Of a stretch of DNA of 27,992 nt, positions 5,751 to 13,329 are shown piece after piece. This stretch comes from Candidatus Pacearchaeota archaeon (GTDB lineage: Archaea > Nanobdellota > Nanobdellia > Pacearchaeales > GW2011-AR1), in assembly GCA_030699205.1 (NCBI GenBank), contig JAUYJY010000054.1, positions 1 through 27,992 of the forward strand. The letters run 5' to 3'. The notes under the pieces are model-generated. The model was not told the origin of the DNA. It was given only the letters and a program-made list of their open reading frames with translations, and made no database searches. The position numbers were made by a program, and so were the translations under genes. Positions within the stretch are counted from its first letter, which is position 1, and each line of letters begins with the position of its first letter.

Positions 5751-6818
5751 ATGGCAAAAATTAATCAATATCAAAAAGTAGTTCCATTTATAATATTTAT
5801 ATTAGCATTATTTCTCCTTTTTAAATTAGTTCAGCCAGTTATAACTATCATTTTAAGCAGCATACTTCTTGCGTATATTTCTTTTCCGCTCTATAAAAGA
5901 ATAATTAAAAAGATACAAAATGAGTCTATTTCAATTGTTTTATCTTTGCTTATTATTGTTATTATTATATTAGTTCCTTTCACTTTTTTAGCTTTAGGAA
6001 TTGCGCAGCAAGGATTTCATTTTTATAATTCTTTATCAAATAATATTGAGAAAGGGGCCTTGTTTGGTTATAGCTGTACTGGTGCAGATTCAAAAGTGTG
6101 TTTAATTCTCAATCAGGCAGAAAAATTTAGCTTAGAACAATTATCAAAGTTCGGTTTTGATAAACAAATACAGAAATTTTTGCCTATTTTAGAAGAAAAA
6201 ATAACTATTTTTATTCTAAGCATACCCCTCATAATAGCAGGGATTTTTATTACATTAGTTATAACCTTTTTTATTCTAAAAGATTGGGAAAACATATTAA
6301 AAAAAATAGTTGACTTGCTTCCGATGAGAACAAAAACAATAAAAAGGTTTATCAAGGAATTTAGAGATATAACTCATACGGTAATTTTTGCACAATTATT
6401 TGTCGCATTAATACAAGGAATTGTTGGAATAATTGGATTTTATTTACTTGGTGTTCCGTTTCCCTTAATTTTAGGAGTTATTTTAGCTTTCTTTGCCCTA
6501 ATACCTGCTATTGGAACAGCGATAATATGGTTTCCAGCTTCTTTATATTTAATTTTAATGGGATATTTTTCTCAAGATTATTGGATTTTAAGCAAGGGAA
6601 TAATCTTGTTTTTCTATGGCCTTTTTGTAATTAGCACAATTGATAATCTTCTTCTTGCGAAAATAGTGCATTCTAAAGCTAAGATAAATCAGATAACTAC
6701 AATTGTAGGAGTTATAGGCGGGGCTAGTTTGTTTGGAGTTGTTGGAATATTCATCGGACCGATATTGTTGCCACTGCTCATAACTTATTTCTATACTTTT
6801 AAAGAAAGATTTGTTTGA
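5751..6818 (+). CDS. AI-2E family transporter
   Basis: 355 aa with seven to eight predicted membrane helices in the order of the AI-2E (PerM/TqsA) family: two N-terminal helices (VVPFIIFILALFLLFKLV, ITIILSSILLAYISFPLY), a third (IVLSLLIIVIIILVPFTFLALG), an external loop with two Cys (SCTGADSKVC), then the conserved C-terminal part with VIFAQLFVALIQGIVGIIGFYLLGVPFPLILGVILAFFALIPAIGTAIIWFPASL and GGASLFGVVGIFIGPILLPLL. Family members export AI-2, act as Na+/H+ exchangers or have unknown substrates, so the substrate is open. It closes the cluster, 8 bp after the DUF883-like gene. Confidence 0.9.
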   Translation: MAKINQYQKVVPFIIFILALFLLFKLVQPVITIILSSILLAYISFPLYKRIIKKIQNESISIVLSLLIIVIIILVPFTFLALGIAQQGFHFYNSLSNNIEKGALFGYSCTGADSKVCLILNQAEKFSLEQLSKFGFDKQIQKFLPILEEKITIFILSIPLIIAGIFITLVITFFILKDWENILKKIVDLLPMRTKTIKRFIKEFRDITHTVIFAQLFVALIQGIVGIIGFYLLGVPFPLILGVILAFFALIPAIGTAIIWFPASLYLILMGYFSQDYWILSKGIILFFYGLFVISTIDNLLLAKIVHSKAKINQITTIVGVIGGASLFGVVGIFIGPILLPLLITYFYTFKERFV

Positions 6819-6875
6819 TTTTTGAGATTATAAAGTATTAGCATATACAACAAAGTATCATTGAATACCACATCG

Positions 6876-6917
6876 TTATATATACATTTTTTTCTTTAGG
6901 TAAATATAAAATGGTGA
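6876..6917 (+). promoter_or_regulatory. Promoter and ribosome site of the zinc-ribbon gene
   Basis: TTATATATAC (6876-6885) is a TATA box; GGTGA (6913-6917) is the likely ribosome site before ATG 6924. An upstream ATG at 6911 opens a short frame that stops after eight codons. Confidence 0.5.
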
Positions 6918-6923
6918 TTAAAT

Positions 6924-7259
6924 ATGTTCGGTTCTAATTCATGTATTGTATGTGGAGATTCTATTTCTGATCCGGTATGTAGAAGTTGTTATATTAAACA
7001 GATAAAGGTTTTACTGAATGAATCTAAAGAACATCCTATAGCAAAGGAAATTATCTTAAAAAAGATAAAAAAGGAATTTCCTCTTGAATCTCAAAATGAC
7101 ATAGAATGCATCTTATGCCAAAGAGAAAATGTTGGCATGTGTCGTTATTGTTTTTCTATTATTTTAAGAGAGTTAAATTTTACTGGAGATTTAATTGAAG
7201 AGTTCGGATTTAATTCAATGAATGAAGAAATTTATTTAGAAAATCAAATTATTGGCTAA
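6924..7259 (+). CDS. Double zinc-ribbon/treble-clef protein
   Basis: 111 aa with four CxxC pairs arranged as two units: CIVCGDSISDPVCRSC (about 7-22) and CILCQRENVGMCRYC (about 62-76). Each unit gives four Cys, enough for one zinc. The linker is a Lys/Glu-rich helix, and a C-terminal part begins ILRELNFTGDLIEEFG. Similar short Cys-rich proteins are frequent in DPANN archaea without known function. A regulatory or scaffold role with the stress cluster is inferred. It has its own promoter, so it is a separate unit. Confidence 0.65.
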   Translation: MFGSNSCIVCGDSISDPVCRSCYIKQIKVLLNESKEHPIAKEIILKKIKKEFPLESQNDIECILCQRENVGMCRYCFSIILRELNFTGDLIEEFGFNSMNEEIYLENQIIG

Positions 7260-7292
7260 AAATCTAAGAAAAATATTAGTATTTAAATGGTA

Positions 7293-7479
7293 ACTATAGC
7301 AGAAGACAAAATATAGATAATTCTGATAATTGGAACACTATTTGTCTAGAATTCTCTATCTGTACAATTCTGAAAACAATTGTGCTAATCAACAGAATTG
7401 TCCATATTTTGAACAATTTTTTGTTCTTCAGCTAATAGTCTAAGACAAATACATTTCAATTATGAATGTCTTAGACTAT
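7293..7479. repeat. Palindromic region beside a transposase remnant
   Basis: Exact 13-bp inverted arms ATAGTCTAAGACA (7435-7447) and TGTCTTAGACTAT (7467-7479), which overlap the end of the remnant. ACAATTCTG (7364-7372) and CAGAATTGT (7393-7401) form another pair. AGCAGAAGACAAAATAT near 7298 is an imperfect inverted match of the 7411-7432 segment. These may be old insertion-sequence ends or transcript ends. No gene is visible here. Confidence 0.5.
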
Positions 7480-7819
7480 ATAAAGCCATTTTTCCATTAA
7501 TTTCCTGAAATTGCCTTATCATCTCATGATAAGATGACAATCCTCTCAATCTCCACGTCAATCTTAAAGATTGAATTATTGCATAGTATCTTGCACCCTC
7601 TTCAGTTCTATGTCCTCCAAGCATCTTTCTTATAGGGATTGCACTTCGTATATGCTTTTCAGTATCATTATTTGTAAGATTAACTCAAGATATTATTATT
7701 GCAGTACACCAATCGTTTCTGAATTTTATCAACCTGTTTTTAACGATGCTAATTGCTTCTCTGCTTTTCCAATTATGTCTAATAATGTCTTCTAATTTTC
7801 CATCAAAATAATTAAACAT
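7460..7819 (-). pseudogene. IS66-like transposase C-terminal remnant
   Basis: Translated on the minus strand this gives MFNYFDGKLEDIIRHNWK..., then AIIIS, a TGA stop, then VNLTNNDTEKHIRSAIPIRK, followed by MLGGHRTEEGARYYAIIQSL and RLTWRLRGLSSYHEMIRQF. The TNN-x-x-EK-x-IR-x-x-x-x-x-RK...GGHRTEEGA...SL..TWRLRG pattern matches the C-terminal catalytic part of IS66-like transposases (compare TNNxAERxxR). Only about 115 codons remain, with an in-frame TGA and no N-terminal domain, so it is dead. The frame stays open upstream to 7885, next to the stop of the DUF2073 gene. Family assignment is from memory of the motif. Confidence 0.6.
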
Positions 7820-7885
7820 TTTTGTCTTTTTAATAGACTCCAAATTTACAAAACAAAAGTGTGTAAAATAAATCTTAAGAAACCA

Positions 7886-8293
7886 TCAAAAAAACACTTC
7901 AAGCTTTCTAGGATCTCTTTTAATTTCCTTAACAACGCTTGCAGGACCAATAACTGTTAAGGTACTTTGATTTCCCGCAAGCTTATCTGCAATGCCCTTT
8001 CTGATTTTAAAGAAGAACGAGACATCATTTCCGTAAGAATCAATTACTGCAAGTTCAATTCCCTTAAAACTTCTGATATGGTCTACCATCGCCATAGTAT
8101 CCTCAATTAATCTTATTTCTTCTTCAGGTCTTAAACGTCCTTGCAATATTACAACCTTATTTCCCAAAACAAGATTCAGAATTTTTTTAACTCTCTCCGT
8201 AATTGTTAATCCCCTGACTTCAGAAAAAGGCATAATATGCAAGCTCATCCCCTTGAGTCTATTGGCTTTAAACCTGCTTTTTTTCACCACCAT
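7886..8293 (-). CDS. DUF2073 protein
   Basis: 135 aa matching the archaeal DUF2073 family: KGMSLHIMPFSEVRGLTITERVKKILNLVLGNKVVILQGRLRPEEEIRLIEDTMAMVD, then FKGIELAVIDSYG and TLTVIGPASVVKEIKRDPRKLEVFF. The LQGRLRPEEEIxLIExTM motif and the position directly after an Era-like GTPase are typical; in archaea the two genes are nearly always neighbours, but the joint function is unknown. A box ACATTTAAATACG (about 8314-8326) about 27 nt before the start suggests it also has its own leaderless promoter. Confidence 0.85.
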   Translation of the reverse strand: MVVKKSRFKANRLKGMSLHIMPFSEVRGLTITERVKKILNLVLGNKVVILQGRLRPEEEIRLIEDTMAMVDHIRSFKGIELAVIDSYGNDVSFFFKIRKGIADKLAGNQSTLTVIGPASVVKEIKRDPRKLEVFF

Positions 8294-8343
8294 ACACCTA
8301 TAACTTTTTTATCGTATTTAAATGTTTTTTGAACTAAAAATCC

Positions 8344-8985
8344 TCAAACTCTTTTAGTCAATTTAAATATAGATTCGTAAAATTCCTCCATGTTTAGTTT
8401 TTTTCTGGCCGAAATACCAACCACATCATAATCTGGAAATGCAGATTCTATTTTTTTCACATCTGCTCTCCTCAAATCTATTTTATTTCCTACAATCAGC
8501 ACAGGAATCTTTCTGGCAAGTAAATTTCCTATAATCGTAACATTAACTTGTGAATAAGGATTTAATGTAGCATCTAAAACAACGACAACTGCGTCCATAT
8601 CGTCGAGCCATTTAATTGCATCAATAATTCCCTGTGTCGCCTCTTTTGCTCTTCTTTTTGCATCTCCTCTTTTTATTCCATGTTTTATAAAATCTTCATA
8701 ATCTACTTTTGTCGCGATACCTGGAGTATCAATAAGCTTTAGAGTCATTTTTTTCCCCTTATGTTCTATCTCTACTTTTTCCTTAAATTGAACCGCTCTC
8801 GTTTCATGAGGCACATCACTCACGGTTCCAATGTCTTCTCCGGTCCAGTCTCTACAAATAACATTAGCCAAGCTGGTTTTTCCGGCATTTGGCGGCCCAT
8901 AAAATCCAATCTTCAAACTATCTCTTCTTTTAAACAACCCCCCAAATATCCTAAGCGAAAAATTTCTGATAATTCTTAATACCAT
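8344..8985 (-). CDS. Archaeal Era-like GTPase
   Basis: 213 aa. GTPase motifs: G1 GPPNAGKTS (30-38), a probable G2 Thr near 62 in HETRAVQF, G3 DTPG (86-89), G4 NKID (167-170) and G5 ISA (191-193). The insertion KHGIKRGDAKRRAKEATQGII after G3 is characteristic of the archaeal Era-like group found with DUF2073. Bacterial Era works in small-subunit ribosome assembly, but this protein has no KH domain, so that role cannot be assumed. A GGGAG ribosome site lies just before the ATG. Confidence 0.9.
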   Translation of the reverse strand: MVLRIIRNFSLRIFGGLFKRRDSLKIGFYGPPNAGKTSLANVICRDWTGEDIGTVSDVPHETRAVQFKEKVEIEHKGKKMTLKLIDTPGIATKVDYEDFIKHGIKRGDAKRRAKEATQGIIDAIKWLDDMDAVVVVLDATLNPYSQVNVTIIGNLLARKIPVLIVGNKIDLRRADVKKIESAFPDYDVVGISARKKLNMEEFYESIFKLTKRV

Positions 8986-9395
8986 ATTTCTCCCACGATT
9001 TTTTGATTAATAAATCTTTAGATAATCGCACATATATTTTTCCAGCTCTCTATAAGCATATAAAATGCAATTTAAATAATTGTTATATTCAATTTCCAAC
9101 AATATCTAAAATAAGCAAAATTGTGAGGGAAACTCTTCGGAATTTTTAACAAACCCTTTCTTTAGCTGTTTGTTAAAACCACTTGCAGTTATTCCTCGTT
9201 GCTCCAAGTATTCGCAAGCGCCAAACACCGATTAAGAGGTTCCATTACCTTGCAGTCATTCCACCCAAATCCCTTCGGGACTTCTCTTAACCATATAAGT
9301 TAAATACAATGGGGTTCTCACTAATTACTAAAATGGGAATGGGATGTCGTTCTTCGCACATATTGTCTTTTTCTACGAAAAGAAAAATAAATATC
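8986..9395. other. Spacer with hairpins and repeats, no gene seen
   Basis: Exact 11-bp arms TTTTAACAAAC (9144-9154) and GTTTGTTAAAA (9168-9178) form a hairpin. CTTGCAGT-Y-ATTCC occurs twice (about 9183 and 9251). TCCCTTCGGGA (9270-9280) is a TTC-loop hairpin. The segment 9341-9382 is a copy of the repeat module at 22936-22980. No open frame looks coding. Confidence 0.65.
9341..9382 (-). repeat. GACGCCCC-type repeat module, diverged
   Basis: On the plus strand GGGATGTC, then TTCGCACATATTG and CTTTTTCTACGAAAAG follow in the same order and spacing as GGGGCGTC, TTCGCACATATAG and CTTTTTCTGCGGAAAAAG at 22936-22980. It ends shortly before the stop of the 548-aa gene. Confidence 0.6.
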
Positions 9396-11042
9396 TTATT
9401 CTCTCTCCAATCTTGCAATAACTTTCTCCAAATCAGTTTCAGAAAAAGAACTTTTTAACATTTCTCTTAATCTGCGGTCATTAATTAATCTTCCATATGG
9501 AGTTCTAACTTCTCTATGAACCAAAACAGGGAATCGCACTCTTCTACTCCCAAATTTGTAGCGTCTATCTAAAAAATCTTTCAAAATATCTTTCCTTTCT
9601 TTAATCCCTACATTTGGTTCAATCCCTACATTTGGTTCAACTTGATAAGAAACATCAACATCGATGGTTTTAAAACCAGCATTTATATAACCTATCTGCC
9701 TTGAACCCTCGGTTGTTCTGATTATTGGAACAAAAATAGCAACATTTCTATTTATATCTGGATCATTTACTGCATCAGCAATCCATGCAGAAACTCTCTC
9801 TGTGGCTTCTTTCGCTTTTTCGTCTTTATATGGCAAATGAATAGAATCTCTTGAAACTAAACTCATACCTTTTAACAACAACCCCATATCTTCAAATTCT
9901 TCACCAATAACTCTTTCAGCTCTACTTCCATCATTCATTAACCTTCTTCTGTCTAAGACTTCAGGCAAATATGTTTTAAGAGTTTCTTCCAAAAATTCTA
10001 GGCTTGCACTCATTCTATCATAAGAACTTGGGAAAGGTTCGACTCTTAATTCTGGATAGATAGACATGGGTTCATCATGAAGCATACTACTTCCAATAAG
10101 CATCCCGCCAAATGTGTGTCCTATATGAGTATGTCTTGTTCCAGCCCATTGTGATACAAACTCGTTTTCAAGAACTTTTGCATATTTATCACTGACTAAA
10201 AATTTTCTGAATTCTTCATTATCCCTTAAAACTAAAGGTAAAATTTCGTACATTTGCCTAACATAAAGTCCAGAATTTTCATCAGGAACAAAATTAACTT
10301 TTCCCTGTTTAACTGCTTCTACTAGGGCTTTTCCTAATCCTTCAGGAATATCACTTTGTGTTTCGAAAGATAACTTTTTAAAAAATTCTTGATCAGGCAA
10401 TTTAGCTGAGGGAAATAAACTTGTTTTGTCCCCAGATTTGCCAGTCATTCTTGAATAAATTTTAGTTAGGTTATCATAAACTTCTCCTAACGAATCAGAA
10501 CTTCTTATTGCTTGCTGAAGTTCACCCATAACTTCCCGGTTAAATTCGTTATCATCCTCTCTTCCAACAAAAAAGCCAGGTCTTCTCGCAAGAATTTTTA
10601 TTTGTCTGTATACCTCAGTTAATTCTGGTGTCCAATCATAAAATCCTTGAGGAAGTGTCATACTTGGGTCATTGTTTGTTCGCCTTTGTCTTGATGCAGA
10701 TATGTAATTTTGTGCATTTCCCCTAACCAAGTTTTCTAAAGCATCAAGAAAATCTACTCTTGACAATTTATGCCCTTCTTCAGCTAATCTTTCTTCTATA
10801 GTTGCGTATACACCATCAATAAAATTTTTTACTTTGGCAAACCTTATCAATGAAAAAGAAGGCAATGCTCCACTTCTTAGCACATCTGCGGGATTTGTAT
10901 AAATAACTCCTTCGCCTCTTTCATAATCTTTGTGAACTTCTTCTTCAGGAACTACTGCAGATATAGTTGCATTCTGACCATCAATCCTAACTTTATATCT
11001 ACCAATTTCTCTTTCGGCAATACCTGTTCCATATTGTTGCAT
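9396..11042 (-). CDS. Large hypothetical protein
   Basis: 548 aa if it begins at MQQYGTGIAEREIG; this start is favoured because a TTTAAATATC box lies about 26 nt upstream, while the longer frame to 11096 gives a poor N-terminus. No signal peptide or membrane helix; charged, mostly helical and soluble. Visible features are HTHIGHTFGGMLIG near the middle, a following YPELRVEPFPSSYDRMSASL segment, and a β-rich end with RVRFPVLVHREVRTPYGRLIND. A tandem EPNVGI duplication lies near residue 470. I do not recognise the family. It is a single-gene unit bounded on both sides by spacer repeats (9341-9382 and 11111-11118). Confidence 0.75.
   Translation of the reverse strand: MQQYGTGIAEREIGRYKVRIDGQNATISAVVPEEEVHKDYERGEGVIYTNPADVLRSGALPSFSLIRFAKVKNFIDGVYATIEERLAEEGHKLSRVDFLDALENLVRGNAQNYISASRQRRTNNDPSMTLPQGFYDWTPELTEVYRQIKILARRPGFFVGREDDNEFNREVMGELQQAIRSSDSLGEVYDNLTKIYSRMTGKSGDKTSLFPSAKLPDQEFFKKLSFETQSDIPEGLGKALVEAVKQGKVNFVPDENSGLYVRQMYEILPLVLRDNEEFRKFLVSDKYAKVLENEFVSQWAGTRHTHIGHTFGGMLIGSSMLHDEPMSIYPELRVEPFPSSYDRMSASLEFLEETLKTYLPEVLDRRRLMNDGSRAERVIGEEFEDMGLLLKGMSLVSRDSIHLPYKDEKAKEATERVSAWIADAVNDPDINRNVAIFVPIIRTTEGSRQIGYINAGFKTIDVDVSYQVEPNVGIEPNVGIKERKDILKDFLDRRYKFGSRRVRFPVLVHREVRTPYGRLINDRRLREMLKSSFSETDLEKVIARLERE
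9603..9638. repeat. 18-bp tandem duplication within the 548-aa gene
   Basis: AATCCCTACATTTGGTTC occurs twice head to tail. It adds six residues in frame (EPNVGI twice) and is probably a recent slippage event. Confidence 0.8.
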
Positions 11043-11110
11043 ATTATAATAGAGAATTATAAGATATTTAAAAGCATTATTGTTTTTAGAACACATAATG
11101 ATAAAAAACG

Positions 11111-11203
11111 GACGCCCCCTTCTCTAACGAATTCTAGTCTGCTTTGCAGAATTTATAAGCGAGAACTCAACTTTGCGGAACGCAACTTTTGAGATGCTTA
11201 TAA
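11111..11203 (+). repeat. GACGCCCC box followed by stacked hairpins
   Basis: GACGCCCC (11111-11118) is followed by CTTCTCTAACG. Then come TCTGC/GCAGA with a TTT loop (11138-11150) and a three-level hairpin: TTATAAGC (11153-11160) with GCTTATAA (11196-11203), CTCAA (11166-11170) with TTGAG (11189-11193), and TTGCG with CGCAA around a GAA loop (11173-11185). Confidence 0.65.
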
Positions 11204-11226
11204 GTTAGAGTTCAAACAAAGAAATA

Positions 11227-11288
11227 GGAAATAATACTTTTTACCAACCCCATAGGAGAGACGCACGCAGTTTTCTTTTCAAGAAAAC
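11227..11288 (+). repeat. Left inverted repeat of the pyrFE unit
   Basis: GGAAATAATA (11227-11236), a T stretch and CCAACCCC lead to GGAGAGACGCACGC (11255-11268), then a perfect hairpin GTTTTCTT/AAGAAAAC with a TTC loop (11270-11288). The same 14-mer, preceded by GAAATAATA and followed by a T/A hairpin, stands in inverse orientation at 12849-12862, on the other side of pyrF-pyrE. Confidence 0.7.
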
Positions 11289-11315
11289 AGATAGTCTTGA
11301 CCTCGTCAAGAAGAA

Positions 11316-12074
11316 TTATAGATGTTTCGCCATATCTTCTAAAACTTCATATCCTGCTCTAACTCTTTCTTCTGAAGTTTTAGGTCCAGTAATTGCTCTG
11401 CCAATTACAAGAATGCTTGAACCATCTTGAACTGCATTTCCGGGAGTAAAAACTCTTTTTTGGTCAGCACCTGCAGGAGTATTTGGTCCTTGTATTCCAG
11501 GTGTAACATACATAAATTCATTTGGAAGTTTATCTCTTATTGCATGCAAATCAGCAGCAGAACAAACAATGCCATCCAATCCTGCTTGATTTGCTAATTG
11601 TGCATAAATTAAAACTTGTTCTTCAACTCTTCCAGGGATTCTTAATTGAAAATTTAAAATCTCTCTGTCAATGCTTGTTAAAACAGTAACGGCAGTTATT
11701 TTTGGAATTTTAACACCATATTTTTCTGCTCCGTTTCTTGCTCCCTCAGCTGCTGCTTGCATCATCTCTAAACCCCCAGATGCATGCACATTAAACATAT
11801 AAACTCCTAATTGACTCGCAGCATCAGCAGCACCTTTGACAGTATTCGGAATATCGTGATATTTCAAATCAAGAAAAACATTTGCTCCATAACCTTGAAC
11901 TACTTTTACAGCTTCAGGTCCAAATCGTGTATAAGTTTCTTTTCCAATTTTGAACAATCCAACAACAGGACTTAATTCTTCAACTCTTGCTCTAACATCT
12001 TCCATTGTAGCAAGTCCATCCAAAGGTAAACATACCATTTTTCTTGCCTGTTGTTCTTTTTCTGTTAATCTCAT
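11316..12074 (-). CDS. pyrF: Orotidine 5'-phosphate decarboxylase
   Basis: 252 aa, the last step of UMP synthesis (OMP to UMP plus CO2). LPLDG (16-20) opens the TIM barrel; catalytic Lys42, Asp69, Lys71 and Asp74 lie in GLFKIG and LDLKYHDIPNT, each two positions before the E. coli residues as I recall them (44, 71, 73, 76). Phosphate-binding residues are in TPGIQG (191-196) and VIGRAITG (223-230). The start at 12074 lies just after the pyrE stop; the longer frame would overlap pyrE. It lies downstream of pyrE in one operon. The sequence looks bacterial-type rather than like the short archaeal PyrF, but I cannot prove transfer. Confidence 0.93.
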   Translation of the reverse strand: MRLTEKEQQARKMVCLPLDGLATMEDVRARVEELSPVVGLFKIGKETYTRFGPEAVKVVQGYGANVFLDLKYHDIPNTVKGAADAASQLGVYMFNVHASGGLEMMQAAAEGARNGAEKYGVKIPKITAVTVLTSIDREILNFQLRIPGRVEEQVLIYAQLANQAGLDGIVCSAADLHAIRDKLPNEFMYVTPGIQGPNTPAGADQKRVFTPGNAVQDGSSILVIGRAITGPKTSEERVRAGYEVLEDMAKHL

Positions 12075-12076
12075 TT

Positions 12077-12751
12077 TTATCTCTCTACTTTTGGAAAGCC
12101 ATGTTTTTCTCCCCAATTAAAAGGATCTGCTCCCCATTCAGCCAACATTTTAGCTTGTTGTTCATTAATATATCCTGTTTCTTTGGCAACTTCCAATAAA
12201 ATATCATAAGTCAAGAGTGATCTTACATTACATTTAGGATTTAAACTATCAAATGCTTGCAGGGCTTTGTCTAACCCATAATTAAATATAGAAACACAAT
12301 AATCGCATTCTCCATTTGCATCTCTTATAGATTGAATAGCTCTTGCAGAACTTCCTCCAGTAGAAATTAAATCTTCCACTAATATTACTTTTCTTCCTTG
12401 TAAATCAGATTCGGCATCAATTCCCTCAATTTGATTTTGTAATCAATGGTCTTTTGGTTTGTCTCTCACATATATCATTGGCTTTCTTAAATGGTCCGCT
12501 AATGTTGTTGCAGGAGAAATTCCAGCGGTAGAAGTTCCAGCAATCACCTCATAAGGAATTTCTTCTGATTGTAAAATTTCTTCAAAACCTCTTGCCAATA
12601 AATCTCTATGTTCTGGATAAAACAAAAACATTCTATTGTCATTATAGATTGGCATCCTAAAACCAGAAGCCCAAGTAAAAGGATTATCAGGTCTTAATTT
12701 GATTGCATTAATTTTTAATCCTGCTCTTGCAATCTGTTTTTCATAAGTCAT
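12077..12751 (-). pseudogene. pyrE: Orotate phosphoribosyltransferase with an in-frame TGA
   Basis: Reading through one TGA (12443-12445, codon 103), the frame gives a complete 224-codon PyrE. Before it: KLRPDNPFTWASGFRMPIY and GTSTAGISPA, ending IYVRDKPKDH. After it: LQNQIEG, then the PRPP-binding signature VILVEDLISTGGSSA (122-135), and a normal C-terminus. In the family this place is the glycine of KxxDHG, in the flexible catalytic loop, so GGA to TGA by one base is the simplest change. There is no other lesion. Either the mutation is very recent, or it is a sequence error, or the codon is read through. TGA ends many other genes in this window, so reassignment is unlikely. Without read-through, neither half can act alone. 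Confidence 0.85.
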
Positions 12752-12823
12752 ACATTAAACATTATGTAATGATTTATAAGATTATCTCAAAAAATTCATC
12801 AGAAGTAAGTAATAAATAATTTT

Positions 12824-12893
12824 CTTTTTTTAGGAAAAAACAAAAAAAGCGTGCGTCTCTCCAATACCTCACCCACCCAAAAAATATTATTTC
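12824..12893 (-). repeat. Right inverted repeat of the pyrFE unit
   Basis: On the minus strand: GAAATAATA (12893-12885), a GGGTGGG segment, then GGAGAGACGCACGC (12862-12849), exact to 11255-11268, followed by a T-run/A-run hairpin with a 3-nt loop (about 12840-12824). Confidence 0.7.
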
Positions 12894-12970
12894 AGAATTA
12901 ATCAAAAAGGCATTCTCAAAAACTTTGATTCGCTAAAAAACTGAAAGTTTTTGGCACCCCAAAAATCTAC

Positions 12971-13013
12971 GATTTTTTAGGGTTTTGCCTTCGGCATCGT
13001 TGCACTAAAAATC
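12971..13013 (+). repeat. Hairpin with conserved CCTTCGG...CGTTGCACTAAA loop, copy 1
   Basis: GATTTTTTAG (12971-12980) pairs with CTAAAAATC (13005-13013) with one bulged base. Within the loop TGCC and GGCA close a TTC loop (12986-12996), followed by CGTTGCACTAAA. The copy at 27905-27941 has the same loop but a different, still complementary stem. Confidence 0.6.
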
Positions 13014-13329
13014 AAGTCCTCCAAGTTTTCGGGAGAAATAAACAACAGATTAAGCGGTTACTTCTCCCGGTTGCACCTCGCTCTGTCCATATTTTTCAGA
13101 AACTTATAATTTTTAAGTTAGTCCGAAAAACTTTCCTTAAGCCCGATGATAATTCCAAACAAACTGAGTTTTATACCCTATAAGTTCTCTAAAAAATAAT
13201 TTAAGTTCTTCAGACAATAATTCTTAAATCCTAAATCGCCTCAATTATTCGGCAAACTCATCAGGTATAACAATGTCCTGCACAAACTAAAATAAATGTC
13301 TTCGTGCTTAACAAATAATTCCCATAAAA

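Larger units (their letters stand above)
12752..13329. other. 578-bp spacer with hairpins and repeats, no gene seen
   Basis: Contents from left: the pyrE start region; a T/A hairpin (about 12824-12840); the right pyr inverted repeat (12849-12893); a structured element at 12971-13013; an exact 8-bp hairpin CGGGAGAA (13030-13037) with TTCTCCCG (13062-13069). From about 13120 to 13329 the sequence is AT-rich, and I see neither a gene nor a clear repeat. Confidence 0.65.

Noticed and set aside
7571..7795. Plus-strand open frame of 74 codons
   Set aside because: It is the complement of the transposase remnant, which gives a recognisable protein on the minus strand.
12443..12445. Reassignment of TGA to glycine in this genome
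   Set aside because: The two in-frame stops (pyrE and the transposase remnant) are both TGA at places where glycine is plausible. However, TGA ends about ten other genes at natural lengths, including the ATGA overlaps of the antitoxin, PLDc_N-like and nuclease genes, so a general code change does not fit.
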